Assembly: GCA_937995735.1 (NCBI GenBank)
Contig: CALKIZ010000030.1
Coordinates: forward strand, 1-64,000
From: an uncultured Neomegalonema sp.
Lineage (GTDB): Bacteria > Pseudomonadota > Alphaproteobacteria > Rhodobacterales > Rhodobacteraceae
Direction of reading: 5' to 3'
Length of the DNA stretch: 64,000 bases
In this document: positions 52,691-61,380 of the stretch, piece after piece
Position numbering within the stretch: the stretch's first letter is position 1
Layout of the letters: each line of letters begins with the position of its first letter
The notes under the pieces: model-generated
Told to the model about the DNA's origin: nothing
The model's database searches: none
What the model saw: only the letters and a program-made list of their open reading frames with translations
Made by a program: the position numbers and the translations under genes

Positions 52691-53040
52691 AAGGCCCTCA
52701 GAAAATTTCTGTCCTGCCTCATCATTAAAGGTCGACTCGCCGATTGTACCGGCGTTTAAACCAGACGGTGCTGCAACAGCGCCGCTTTCGCGATGGAATG
52801 TCAGTTTTCAACTCCATTTAAAAAGGCGCAGTGCAAAGATTTTGCGCGCCACCATGTGATGAATATAGCGAACTAAAGCTGTTTTCGCAAACGGCTCCTG
52901 CCCGCAATGCCTCTCTTGTCCACAAGGCAGAGCCGAAACTATCGGTTGAATCGCAACCCGTAAGCGACCTTGACGGATCGTTAACCATTCTGCATCGTCC
53001 CATTATGGGGCAAAAGATCCCGCTTTAAAGGAGGAAACTG
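52691..53040. other. Divergent intergenic region between rsfS and the dehydrogenase-like gene
   Basis: These 350 bases hold the leader of rsfS (including the open in-frame extension 52691-52804) and the promoter region of the plus-strand gene, ending in a strong AAAGGAGGAA ribosome binding site at about 53027-53036. A TTAACCAT half-site occurs at 52981-52988. No further gene is seen. Confidence 0.5.
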
Positions 53041-54288
53041 ATGATCCGGCATATCATGCTGGCCGCGTTTGGTCTGGGACTAACGACGGCGACACCTGCT
53101 CTTTCACAAGGCAATTTGGAGAAACTAAGCTCGTTCAAAGGGACGGGTACGGCGATGATGCAACCAATTCCACAAGATGGAAAACGTGCTGATTCAATCC
53201 GCGAGATCCTGAAAAGGATCAAGATGCCTGCGGGGTTTGAAATTGACCTCTATGCGCTTGTTCCGGATGCGCGGCATATCGCTGTTGGCCCTCAGGGGGT
53301 TGCGGCCTTCGTGGGGACCCGCAAAAACGAAGTCTACGTCATGACGGATCGTGACAAGGACCGTGTCGCCGATGATGTGAAACGTTTTGCGCCGTCAATC
53401 GACTTTACGATTCCGAATGGTGTTTGTTTCTCGAAGGACGGGTTCCTCTACATCGTAGAGCAAAACCGCATTCTATTGTTTCCCGCTGCCGAGTTCTTTT
53501 ACGAAGGACCTGATGTCGCGGCATTTAACGTCGTCGCTCAGGGTGATTTGATCCCTGAAGACGAGGAAAGTTACAATCACACCGCGCGTGTTTGCGACAT
53601 TGGCCCGGATGACAAACTGTATGTCTCGCTCGGACAACCGTTTAACGTAGCCCCTGAAAATAAGCTCGATCTCTACAAGAAGACAGGCATTGGCGGCATC
53701 ATCCGCATGGACCGCGATGGTAAAAACCGCGAAGTCTTCACCTATGGTGTCCGAAACTCAGTCGGTCAGGACTTCCATCCCGAGACGGGCGAGTTGTGGT
53801 GGACGGATAATCAGGTCGATGGCATGGGCGATGACAAACCCGCCGGAGAGCTGAACCGTCAAACCGAAGCCGGACAACATTTCGGCCATCCTTGGTTTGG
53901 CGGCGGGACAACGCGCACGACTGAATATGAAGGCGAAGAGGTTCCGGTGGATGTGGTTCATCCTGTTGTGGAAACCGTGGCTCATGCTGCTGATCTCGGG
54001 ATGATGTTCTACACGGGGAGTCAGTTTCCGGGCCATTACAAAAACACGATCTTCTCTGCTCAACACGGTTCCTGGAACCGGACTGAGCCGGTTGGTGCTC
54101 GGATCATGGTCACTCATATCGCGGAAGACGGTACGGCTGAGATGAAGCCATTTGCTGAGGGTTGGCTGGACGAGGATACCGGGGAGTATCTGGGCCGTCC
54201 GGTTGATGTCGCGCAATTGCGCGACGGATCACTCCTCGTTTCGGATGACCTGGTTGGTGCAGTTTATCGGATTTCTTACTCCGAATAA
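53041..54288 (+). CDS. Exported PQQ-dependent sugar dehydrogenase-like protein (sorbosone dehydrogenase family)
   Basis: A 415-residue periplasmic protein with signal peptide (1-22, ending PALSQ) and a six-bladed propeller fold of the soluble glucose/sorbosone dehydrogenase family. Typical blade stretches are PAGFEIDLYALVPDARHIAV, YTYGVRNSVGQDFHPETGEL-like TYGVRNSVGQDFHPETGELW, WWTDNQVDGMG and GRPVDVAQLRDGSLLVSDD. Substrate is unknown, and PQQ dependence is inferred from family. The following gene encodes a cytochrome c, a plausible electron acceptor. ATG 53041 follows AAAGGAGGAA, one of the strongest ribosome binding sites here. Confidence 0.87.
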   Translation: MIRHIMLAAFGLGLTTATPALSQGNLEKLSSFKGTGTAMMQPIPQDGKRADSIREILKRIKMPAGFEIDLYALVPDARHIAVGPQGVAAFVGTRKNEVYVMTDRDKDRVADDVKRFAPSIDFTIPNGVCFSKDGFLYIVEQNRILLFPAAEFFYEGPDVAAFNVVAQGDLIPEDEESYNHTARVCDIGPDDKLYVSLGQPFNVAPENKLDLYKKTGIGGIIRMDRDGKNREVFTYGVRNSVGQDFHPETGELWWTDNQVDGMGDDKPAGELNRQTEAGQHFGHPWFGGGTTRTTEYEGEEVPVDVVHPVVETVAHAADLGMMFYTGSQFPGHYKNTIFSAQHGSWNRTEPVGARIMVTHIAEDGTAEMKPFAEGWLDEDTGEYLGRPVDVAQLRDGSLLVSDDLVGAVYRISYSE

Positions 54289-54302
54289 TGGCGCTACGAA
54301 TG

Positions 54303-54333
54303 ACGCCTCTTCCTTTTTAGGGGAGGGGCGTTT
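54303..54333 (+). terminator. Hairpin between dehydrogenase-like and cytochrome c genes
   Basis: ACGCCTCTTCC (54303-54313) pairs with the segment 54321-54331 over 11 bp (two G-T pairs), followed by TTT. It would reduce read-through into the cytochrome gene. Confidence 0.6.
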
Positions 54334-54391
54334 GCAATACCGATTTAAGTTTCGATCTAAAAATCACATTCAACATTAGGAGTCTGCATTT

Positions 54392-54997
54392 ATGCGGTTG
54401 ATGGTAGTTTCAGTTACAGCACTTGTGTTCAGTACAACCTTGGCTTTCGCCGGTGGTGGAACCGTCACATCAACAGAGCCGGGACCGCCGCCTCTGACCG
54501 AAGAAGCGACTGTTCAGATTCTCAGCACTGTTGGCATTGTTCCGATACCTGAAACCTTTGTGCCGATTGTTACCTATGAGCCGCCTGCGAAAGCGAAAGT
54601 GACGTACACTGCTCCTGCAAAGGCGAAGGTGACTTACACTCCGCCTGCGAAAGCAAAAATAATATATGCTCCGCCGCCGGTCGCGCCTTCTGAACAAACG
54701 AAACTTGCGACAGAGGTAAAAACTGCTGAGGCGCCGACAGGTCCGTTGAACCCGCGCGACATCATCCGGCAATGCTCGACCTGTCACGGTGTCGATGGCA
54801 TTGCCAGAATTCCTACAGCGCCGAATATTGCCGGATCATCTCGTGGGTATTTGGAAACGCAATTAAAGGCCTTCCGCTCTGGGAAGCGCGAAAACGAGGT
54901 CATGTCGGTTATTGCCGAGGGTCTTAGCAATGCCGAGATAAAGGCCGCTGCTAAATGGTACGCTGCGATTAAGGTCGCGGTGGAAGTGCCGGAATAA
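54392..54997 (+). CDS. Periplasmic cytochrome c (c553-like) with a Lys/Pro tandem-repeat spacer
   Basis: A 201-residue exported protein: signal peptide (1-20), a spacer (about 21-120) and a small class I cytochrome domain with heme motif CSTCH (128-132) and a likely axial Met (about 171, in NEVMSVIAEGLS). The spacer contains three 10-residue repeats of the form PPAKAKVTYT (residues 64-93). It may be an electron acceptor of the dehydrogenase upstream; the basic repeats could bind an acidic partner or the cell wall, which is inference. ATG 54392, GGAG about 10 bases upstream. Confidence 0.87.
   Translation: MRLMVVSVTALVFSTTLAFAGGGTVTSTEPGPPPLTEEATVQILSTVGIVPIPETFVPIVTYEPPAKAKVTYTAPAKAKVTYTPPAKAKIIYAPPPVAPSEQTKLATEVKTAEAPTGPLNPRDIIRQCSTCHGVDGIARIPTAPNIAGSSRGYLETQLKAFRSGKRENEVMSVIAEGLSNAEIKAAAKWYAAIKVAVEVPE
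54581..54670 (+). repeat. Three tandem 30-bp repeats inside the cytochrome c gene
   Basis: Units 54581-54610, 54611-54640 and 54641-54670 each encode a variant of PPAKAKVTYT. The third unit has diverged most (KIIYA). Confidence 0.85.
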
Positions 54998-55001
54998 CGC
55001 T

Positions 55002-55595
55002 TCAGCGTTTTCCTTTATCCAAGTCCTCACCCCAACGTTTTGTTTCCGGGGCCTCAAGGTCGAACAAGTCTAACACTCTGCCCACCGTTTGATTGACGAT
55101 ATCGTCAATGGTCTCTGGTTCCGAATAGAATGCCGGAACGGGGGGATATATAATTGCGCCCATTTCGCTCGCCGCAGTCATAGATCGCAGATGCCCGGTA
55201 TGAAGCGGCGTTTCCCGTGCCATCAAGACCAGCCTCCGCCGCTCTTTCAAAACAACATCGGCAGCGCGGGTTAATAGGCCGGTCGTGACGCCGCTGGCAA
55301 TTTCCGAAAGGCTACGCATCGAACACGGAGCCACGATCATGCCGAGCGTTTTGAACGAACCGGAACTGATCGCCGCGCCGACATCGCCCGCGCCATAACT
55401 GTAATCTGCGAGATCGTTCAGCGCTTTTGGATCAAGTCCTAACTCGTAATGAGCGGTTAACCGCCCAGCTTGAGAGACGATCAAATGCGTTTCTATATCA
55501 ATTTCCCGCAATATTTTTAGCAAACGCACACCATAGATAATGCCGGAAGCGCCGCTAATCCCTATGATTATCCGTGATTTACTTGCTGTGTTCAT
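55002..55595 (-). CDS. ubiX: Flavin prenyltransferase UbiX
   Basis: Makes the prenylated FMN cofactor used by UbiD-type decarboxylases, e.g. in ubiquinone synthesis. The 197-residue protein has IIIGISGASGIIYGVRLLKI, LIVSQAGRLTAHYE, MIVAPCSMRSLSEIASGV and RRLVLMARETPLHTGHLR. All expected flavin and prenyl phosphate residues appear present. It is convergent with the cytochrome gene, only four bases apart. ubiD is not nearby. Confidence 0.95.
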   Translation of the reverse strand: MNTASKSRIIIGISGASGIIYGVRLLKILREIDIETHLIVSQAGRLTAHYELGLDPKALNDLADYSYGAGDVGAAISSGSFKTLGMIVAPCSMRSLSEIASGVTTGLLTRAADVVLKERRRLVLMARETPLHTGHLRSMTAASEMGAIIYPPVPAFYSEPETIDDIVNQTVGRVLDLFDLEAPETKRWGEDLDKGKR

Positions 55596-55705
55596 ACTTT
55601 TTTACATTTAATTGTTACAAAATGGCACGATTGCTTGAACGATAGTACATGACAACACTAAAAAAGTGTGCTGACATAAAGGCCTCACAACAAAGGAGAA
55701 TGATG

Positions 55706-55870
55706 ATGAGTTTGGTATCGCATGTCGAACAACTCCAAAGGAAACATCGAACCCTAGATACTGAGATAGAGGCAGTAGAGCGACTCCCCGGAACAGATCA
55801 TTTAGAAATTCTGACGCTCAAACGACAAAAGCTGAGACTGAAAGACGAAATCAGACGCCTCGCATCGTGA
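55706..55870 (+). CDS. YdcH/DUF465-family small protein
   Basis: A 54-residue, highly charged helical-hairpin protein: VEQLQRKHRTLDTEIEAVER, then ILTLKRQKLRLKDEIRRL. The family is widespread and of unknown function. Three ATGs lie in a row (55700, 55703, 55706); 55706 has the best spacing to AGGAG. It has its own terminator. Confidence 0.85.
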   Translation: MSLVSHVEQLQRKHRTLDTEIEAVERLPGTDHLEILTLKRQKLRLKDEIRRLAS

Positions 55871-55897
55871 GTGTAACACCAAAATTTTGAGTATTTT

Positions 55898-55925
55898 CGC
55901 CCGTAGCTCTGCTGCGGGCGTTTTT
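55898..55925 (+). terminator. Rho-independent terminator of the DUF465 gene
   Basis: CGCCCGTAGC and GCTGCGGGCG form a 10-bp stem (one G-T pair) with a three-base loop, followed by TTTTT. Confidence 0.9.
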
Positions 55926-55946
55926 GTTTTTGGAGCGTAAACCTGA

Positions 55947-56678
55947 TCATGCGGTTTCAGTCTGCAGCGCAGCATGTCGGAAAAAATTGGTAATCCAGCG
56001 TCCGAACGTCTCGGAATCCGTCGTCCTTTCTAACCCTGCTAAAGCTGCATCGGCTGTTGCTTCTGGGATTGCGCTCCCGTGGCGCAAATTGATGATGTCC
56101 CGTTGAAAATCAGCGGTGAATTCGGGATGAGGCTGAATTGACATCGCCGTTTCGCCATAAGCGAGCGCCGCATAGGGGCAAAACGAGGATTCCGCCAATA
56201 CTTTCGCTCCAGGGGGTAGCTCAACGACCTGATCTTGGTGCATCGCATGAATCGCAATGGTTTCTTGCGCGCCGTCCATCCATGCAGGAGGGTCAATGAG
56301 TGAATAATCATTCACGCCGCATCCCCAGCCCCGATCAGATTTTACAACTTTCCCGCCAAGGGCCTCGGCCAGAATTTGATGCCCGAAGCAAACACCTACA
56401 ATCGGCGCACCCGCTTTATGGGCTTCACGCAGGAACACCTTTAGCGGTTCGATCCACGGATGATCTTCATAAACGCCATGCCGTGACCCTGTAATAATCC
56501 ACCCATCTGCATCTTGCGGCGAGGATGGAATTTCGTGTTTTTCGTTCACGTCCCACAAGTGTGCAGAAAAAGAAGGATCGGCACGTTGCAACATCCTTTC
56601 GAACATCGTGACGTAGGGGCCATGATGGTCAACCATTTCTGGCGGAACGGACCCCGTTTGCAAAATACCGATCTTCAT
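55947..56678 (-). CDS. Class I glutamine amidotransferase, GMP-synthase-like
   Basis: A 243-residue stand-alone GATase1 domain. The nucleophile is in IVGVCFGHQILAEALGGKV and the His-Glu pair in SIQPHPEFTADF. Such proteins resemble the amidotransferase part of GMP synthase and include gamma-glutamyl compound hydrolases; the substrate is not identifiable. It follows the cytochrome c_y gene by seven bases and is probably co-transcribed. Confidence 0.87.
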   Translation of the reverse strand: MKIGILQTGSVPPEMVDHHGPYVTMFERMLQRADPSFSAHLWDVNEKHEIPSSPQDADGWIITGSRHGVYEDHPWIEPLKVFLREAHKAGAPIVGVCFGHQILAEALGGKVVKSDRGWGCGVNDYSLIDPPAWMDGAQETIAIHAMHQDQVVELPPGAKVLAESSFCPYAALAYGETAMSIQPHPEFTADFQRDIINLRHGSAIPEATADAALAGLERTTDSETFGRWITNFFRHAALQTETA

Positions 56679-56685
56679 TATTAGC

Positions 56686-57534
56686 TCAGTTCCCGCTTTC
56701 TTGGTTTAGGTAAGCAATAATATTTTCACGGTCTTTCTCTTTACGCAGGCCGCCAAAGTTCATCTTCGTGCCGGGTCTGTAGGCTTTAGGATTTGTCAAA
56801 AAGGCTTTGATTTCTTCAGGCGTCCAGACTTTGCCCTCGGCCATCGCAGCCTTGAAACTATCGCTGTATTCAAAACCGTCCGCAGAGCCTTGGACGCGCC
56901 CGATGACGCCGGTAAGATTAGGACCAACAGCGTGTTTCGCGCCTTCGCCAACCTTGTGACATGCCCGGCACTTACGGAAAGCTTTGCGCCCTGCTGCGGC
57001 GTCGCCGGTGATAGCGGTTGCTGCAGCCGCCATTGTGGTTGCTGGCGCTGCCATTGTTGCCGCCGGTGCAGTTGCCGTCTCCGTCTGGGTTTCTGCGACC
57101 ATCACTTCGTCCGTGGATTCTTCGGTGTCGGCCTCAGCGACCTCTGCTTCGGCATCGGACTCGTCGATTTCAACTTCGACAACTTCGATGTCGGTGATCT
57201 CTTCTTCCGGTTCGTCCTTGGCCGCGGTAGTCACGACTTTGACGGATTCTTCGATATTGGCTGTCGATTCCTCAGGTTCTGCCTCTGTCTCTGCTTCAGG
57301 CTCAGCTGAGTTCGTTTCCGGGAGTGCGGCTGTCACGTCGTCAGCCTCAGCCTCGGTGTCTGTCGCGCTGACAGCGTCAGATTGACTCTCGGCGGTTTTC
57401 GATTCTGCATAGGCCACAGCATTCAATCTGGCCTGCTCTCCGGCAGAAGCAGCAAACATCCACGCGATACTGAGTAAGATTACAGTCCCTACGCCACCTG
57501 CAATGAGAATCGGTGTTGCGGATTTATCAGACAT
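56686..57534 (-). CDS. Membrane-anchored cytochrome c_y/c552 with long acidic linker
   Basis: Electron carrier between the bc1 complex and terminal oxidases, held in the inner membrane. The 282 residues comprise an N-terminal anchor (about 9-28), a linker of about 140 residues rich in Glu, Ala, Asp and Thr (35-175), and a class I cytochrome with CRACH (189-193), GPNLTGVIGR and the axial Met in PGTKMNFGGL. The design matches cytochrome c_y of Rhodobacter, but the linker is about twice as long. ATG 57534 follows AAGGAG; the frame to 57555 reads over that site. Confidence 0.92.
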   Translation of the reverse strand: MSDKSATPILIAGGVGTVILLSIAWMFAASAGEQARLNAVAYAESKTAESQSDAVSATDTEAEADDVTAALPETNSAEPEAETEAEPEESTANIEESVKVVTTAAKDEPEEEITDIEVVEVEIDESDAEAEVAEADTEESTDEVMVAETQTETATAPAATMAAPATTMAAAATAITGDAAAGRKAFRKCRACHKVGEGAKHAVGPNLTGVIGRVQGSADGFEYSDSFKAAMAEGKVWTPEEIKAFLTNPKAYRPGTKMNFGGLRKEKDRENIIAYLNQESGN

Positions 57535-57662
57535 ATCGAAGTTCTCCTTTTCCACATGACCTAACCGTCATGCGGTATATCCCTTTTCGTGCGCGACTGT
57601 AGCTGTTCCGGTTGTTGGGGCGCAAGCGCTGCAATGCATAATTCTCGGGGCTGAAATATCCC

Positions 57663-58856
57663 TTATGCTTCGCTGCTCAGAAAAGAGCTGACCGGTTGCC
57701 AGACTGACTTAATCGCGGCATCGCCAACGACCATGCCAATATGCCCTACGTCAGCTTTTAATAAAGTCGCGTTTGTTAAAGCGTTGGTAAGTGGCTCGGA
57801 CGCAGCGCAGCGGACAACCGTGTCTTTTTGTGCAGAGACGACCAAAGCTTCTTGGGTCACTTCCTCAGGAATGAAAGGGTTCCCACCGGGTGTCCACTGC
57901 CCTTTGCGTAAAGCATCGTCCGCAACCCATTCCAAAAAGCACTCACGGCCAACATGGGGCGAGAGCGGGATTCCATTATTGAGCCAATCTTCGACGGCGA
58001 CAAAACGTCTCGCCTCGGGACTCCTGGGATCAAGAGCGGCGAATTTGCGGAACTTTGATACGCCGGACTTTAAGTCGCGCAGCGCAAAGAAGGATTGCGT
58101 CATCTGTGCCGGGATAACCCCGAACAGCATGGTTAAACTATTGAGCAAACCAACGACTTCAGCCCGCCGCTCGCGCATTGCAGCATGTTCTGGGAATGCC
58201 GAGAAATCCCATGGCGCACCGAGGGTCACTATTTTGCCCACCTGTTCGGCTCCCCTTTGAGCCAGCGCCAGCATCAGCGGGCCACCCATGCAATATCCGA
58301 CTAGATGCGACGATTCTCCGGTTAATCGGGTTACGACATCAAGGGCCGGTACTAACCGTTGCTCTAAATAATGACCTAAATCGAAGCTGCGTTCCTCTGG
58401 TCCCGGCACACCCCAGTCTATCTGAAATACCCGAAAGCCTTGTCCTGCGAGCCATCTCAATGGCGATGATTCGGGGGATAAGTCCATAATCTCAGCGCCA
58501 TTAACCAGCGAAGGAATCACCAAAACAGGAGGCCCGGAGCCGCCAAAATCCAATAATCTGACAGACCCTTTTCGCCAAACAACAGGGACATTGGGGGCAT
58601 AGCGTTGGAATGGATGCGAGCGGTATTGCTCCATCCCGAGGATTGTTTCTGCGGCTTCATCGAGCGCGATAGCAGCATCAGCAAGGTTTGGATGTGGGTC
58701 TTGCAGCCCCGCAACCTTGATTGTGTGGGCATGAAGAAAAACCATGAGTGAATAGGTTCCGTCGCGACGAAACCCCGGCACTTGCCTCCTAGTTTCTGCT
58801 TGTTTGGCGTGTTTGACCTCCGTCGATCCACCCGCATTATCGTCGCAACTCTCCAT
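57663..58856 (-). CDS. PhaC-like alpha/beta hydrolase, short
   Basis: A 397-residue protein related to poly-3-hydroxyalkanoate synthases. The lipase-like box is LVGYCMGGPL with Cys189 as nucleophile, as in PhaC; the catalytic Asp is in SAQKDTVVR and the His in DVGHIGMVVG. It is far shorter than class I PhaC (about 600) and close to class III PhaC (about 355), which normally needs PhaE; no phaE is seen. It could be a polymerase, a depolymerase or a thioesterase. ATG 58856 lacks a good ribosome binding site. It is divergent from phaR, which supports a link to PHA metabolism. Confidence 0.8.
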   Translation of the reverse strand: MESCDDNAGGSTEVKHAKQAETRRQVPGFRRDGTYSLMVFLHAHTIKVAGLQDPHPNLADAAIALDEAAETILGMEQYRSHPFQRYAPNVPVVWRKGSVRLLDFGGSGPPVLVIPSLVNGAEIMDLSPESSPLRWLAGQGFRVFQIDWGVPGPEERSFDLGHYLEQRLVPALDVVTRLTGESSHLVGYCMGGPLMLALAQRGAEQVGKIVTLGAPWDFSAFPEHAAMRERRAEVVGLLNSLTMLFGVIPAQMTQSFFALRDLKSGVSKFRKFAALDPRSPEARRFVAVEDWLNNGIPLSPHVGRECFLEWVADDALRKGQWTPGGNPFIPEEVTQEALVVSAQKDTVVRCAASEPLTNALTNATLLKADVGHIGMVVGDAAIKSVWQPVSSFLSSEA

Positions 58857-59007
58857 TTTCGCATTCTAGGGTACTGCGAGGCACAACGCACTGGGTTGTG
58901 TACATTGAACAGCGAGTTTTCATGTTGTGCTGCCGCATCGCAGGTGCAACACTGATAGAGAAACTCTGGATCGCGCGTTATAAGCGATGCAGCATCGGGA
59001 GGACTCT

Positions 59008-59625
59008 ATGGCATCCGCTGCAAAGACCACTGCCGCCGACGGGACAGAAAAGCCTGAGACGATTACGATTAAGAAATACGCTAATCGTCGGCTTTATAAT
59101 ACTGCAACCAGCAGTTATGTGACCCTCGATACATTGGCTCAGATGGTCAAAGACGGTGAAGAGTTTTCGGTTTTCGATGCGAAATCCGGCGAGGATATTA
59201 CCCGATCAGTTCTGACACAGATTATCTTCGAAGAAGAAGCCAAGGGCGAAAACCTGCTCCCGATTAAGTTTCTGCGTCAGCTTATTGGGTTTTACGGCAA
59301 CGGGATGCAGCAATTCGTTCCCGGTTATTTGGAAATGAGCCTTGAAAGCCTTGCGAAACAACAAGAAGAGATCGGGCGCGCGTTTGGTGGTGAAGCGGCT
59401 GTAAATGTCATGAAGACCATGACGCAGAAGAATGCCGAAATCTTTCAGAACGCTATGAAAATGTTTGAACCTTTTGGCGGTGCGGCGATGCCTTTCGCAA
59501 AGACAGCGGAGTCAAAGCCCGATGCTGAAACGACGACTAAGCCCGATGACGAGTTAAAAGACCTCCGCGCACAAATGGAAGAAATGCGTAAAACGCTCGA
59601 GGCAATGGGCAAAAAGCCTTCCTGA
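59008..59625 (+). CDS. phaR: Polyhydroxyalkanoate synthesis regulator PhaR
   Basis: DNA-binding repressor of PHA genes that also binds PHA granules. The N-terminal domain is diagnostic: ITIKKYANRRLYNTATSSYV and TLDTLAQMVKDGEEFSVFDA. A following region has TQIIFEEEAKGENLLPIKFL. The C-terminal part is a coiled coil (DELKDLRAQMEEMRKTLEAM). 205 residues, slightly above average. ATG 59008 follows GGGAGGACTCT. No phasin gene is next to it. Confidence 0.94.
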   Translation: MASAAKTTAADGTEKPETITIKKYANRRLYNTATSSYVTLDTLAQMVKDGEEFSVFDAKSGEDITRSVLTQIIFEEEAKGENLLPIKFLRQLIGFYGNGMQQFVPGYLEMSLESLAKQQEEIGRAFGGEAAVNVMKTMTQKNAEIFQNAMKMFEPFGGAAMPFAKTAESKPDAETTTKPDDELKDLRAQMEEMRKTLEAMGKKPS

Positions 59626-59795
59626 TCAGCCATGCTGTTGGTTGTGTTGAACGTAGCGTAATGTCGCAGTTTCGCGATATTTTCTACAGTTTGTCAAAAT
59701 TGAATGATTGGGGCCTTGTGGCACGGTCGAATGGGAAGTTGACAAAACGAGTTTTGCGGTAAGCATTGTACCCAACAAACAGGGAGATCCACTTT

Positions 59796-60551
59796 ATGAA
59801 ACAGACATTCATGGCGGCGGTGGCCACCATTCTCATCACCGGTGCGGCGAGCGCCGAAACGCTTAAAGTCTGCGCCGAGGGCGCTTATCCTCCATTCTCC
59901 GTGACAACCGAATCCGGTACATTAGAGGGATTTGATATCGATATTGCGAATGCCCTTTGCGATGAGCTCGGTATGACATGCGAAATCCAAGCGACAGAAT
60001 GGGATGGCATTATTCCGGCGCTGCTCGAAAAGAAATGCGACGCGATTATTGCTTCCATGTCGATTACGGAAGAGCGCAAAAAGCGTATCGACTTTACGAC
60101 GAAATACTACAACACACCTGCGAAATTTATCGCGGCGGATAATGCAGATTTTGAGATTTCTGCCGAAGGCCTCGAAGATAAAGTCATCGGTGTTCAGCGT
60201 GGAACCATCCATCAGGACTTCATGGAAGGTGAATACCCCGATGTTGAGCTGAAACTCTACGGCACGCAAGACGAGGTTTATCTTGATCTGGCCGCTGGTC
60301 GGGTTGATGCAATTATGCAAGATTCGATTGCTGGTAAAGAAGGCTTTCTGGATCAAGATCAGGGCAAAGGTTTTTCCTTTATCGGCGGGTCGTACTCCAT
60401 CCCTAAATATCACGGTGATGGTGCAGGGATTGGTGTCCGTAAAGAAGATAAAGCGCTGAAATATGCTTTATCAGCGGCGATAGAAGCGATCCTGAAAAAT
60501 GGTCAATACGGCTTCATCAATGCCAAATACTTTGACTTTCATATCTACTGA
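59796..60551 (+). CDS. Polar amino acid ABC transporter substrate-binding protein
   Basis: Periplasmic receptor of the Lys/Arg/ornithine/His class, 251 residues with signal peptide (1-20, ending ASAET). Motifs: VCAEGAYPPFSVTTESGTLE, GFDIDIANALCDELGM, WDGIIPALLEKKCDAIIASM and KRIDFTTKYYNTPAKF. Basic amino acids (arginine, ornithine) are the likely ligands. ATG 59796 follows GGGAGA; the longer frame to 59766 is unsupported. A terminator follows before the permease genes. Confidence 0.92.
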   Translation: MKQTFMAAVATILITGAASAETLKVCAEGAYPPFSVTTESGTLEGFDIDIANALCDELGMTCEIQATEWDGIIPALLEKKCDAIIASMSITEERKKRIDFTTKYYNTPAKFIAADNADFEISAEGLEDKVIGVQRGTIHQDFMEGEYPDVELKLYGTQDEVYLDLAAGRVDAIMQDSIAGKEGFLDQDQGKGFSFIGGSYSIPKYHGDGAGIGVRKEDKALKYALSAAIEAILKNGQYGFINAKYFDFHIY

Positions 60552-60589
60552 GTATCCGTCTCAGTGATGATTTAAGTCAGATGATATTT

Positions 60590-60617
60590 CCTCCACGCTC
60601 AGTGGGGGGATTTTTTT
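60590..60617 (+). terminator. Intra-operon terminator after the amino acid receptor gene
   Basis: CCTCCAC (60590-60596) pairs with GTGGGGG (one G-T pair) around GCTCA, followed by seven T. It lies only 10 bases before the permease start codon. Confidence 0.8.
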
Positions 60618-60627
60618 ACCGGGGTCG

Positions 60628-61380
60628 ATGAAGAATACAGATAGAATATTGCACATTGTTGCCCCGCTTGCTGTCTTTGGCGCGCTGGCTTGGCTGTTGG
60701 CCTTTGGGGTTGGCGGTTATACAGCGAGCCTCCTCAAAGGCGCTGCTATTACTTTGATGCTCGCCGTATCGTCGCTCGTTCTCGCAACTGTGCTTGGTTT
60801 GCTGGGCGCTTGGGCGAAAGTGGGCGGCGGTCTCATTCTGCGCAGCATTGCCAATGTTTATACAATTATCATTCGCGGGGTTCCCGACCTCGTTATGATC
60901 CTTTTGATCTATTACGGCGGTCAACGCGCGGTGAATCAGGTCGCAACGAGTCTTGAGTATGAACCCTTTGATGTCTCGCCGTTTCTTGCCGGGTTTTTTT
61001 CGATTGGGATTATTTACGGCGCATATCTGACGGAAACATTCCGGGGCGCTTGGCTCGGGATACCGCGTGGCCAGATTGATGCGGGTAAAGCGCTGGGCCT
61101 TCCGCCGATGCTCAGTTTTCGGAAAGTGTTGATGCCGCAATTATTGCGCTCTGTCCTGACGGGGTACGCGAATGTCTGGCAAGTGCTGGTCAAATCGACG
61201 GCAGTTGTTTCCGTCATCGGATTGAGTGACCTTGTTGGCCTTGCCGATAAAATCGGCAAATCAACGCGCGAACCGTTCGTCTTTCTTATGGTAGTGATGC
61301 TGTTTTATCTCGTGATGACGATTGTCAGCGAGAGAGGCTTTAAGTGGCTCGAACATCGTAGTGATCGGTGGGCGGCATGA
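60628..61380 (+). CDS. Amino acid ABC transporter permease, HisQ type
   Basis: Inner-membrane permease of 250 residues with about five membrane helices. Characteristic parts: ITLMLAVSSLVLATVLGLLG, IIRGVPDLVMILLIYYGGQR, and the EAA-like loop GKALGLPPMLSFRKVLMPQL. It pairs with the next gene product. The start ATG 60628 is only 10 bases after the terminator T-run. No ATP-binding subunit gene is found in this cluster. Confidence 0.92.
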   Translation: MKNTDRILHIVAPLAVFGALAWLLAFGVGGYTASLLKGAAITLMLAVSSLVLATVLGLLGAWAKVGGGLILRSIANVYTIIIRGVPDLVMILLIYYGGQRAVNQVATSLEYEPFDVSPFLAGFFSIGIIYGAYLTETFRGAWLGIPRGQIDAGKALGLPPMLSFRKVLMPQLLRSVLTGYANVWQVLVKSTAVVSVIGLSDLVGLADKIGKSTREPFVFLMVVMLFYLVMTIVSERGFKWLEHRSDRWAA

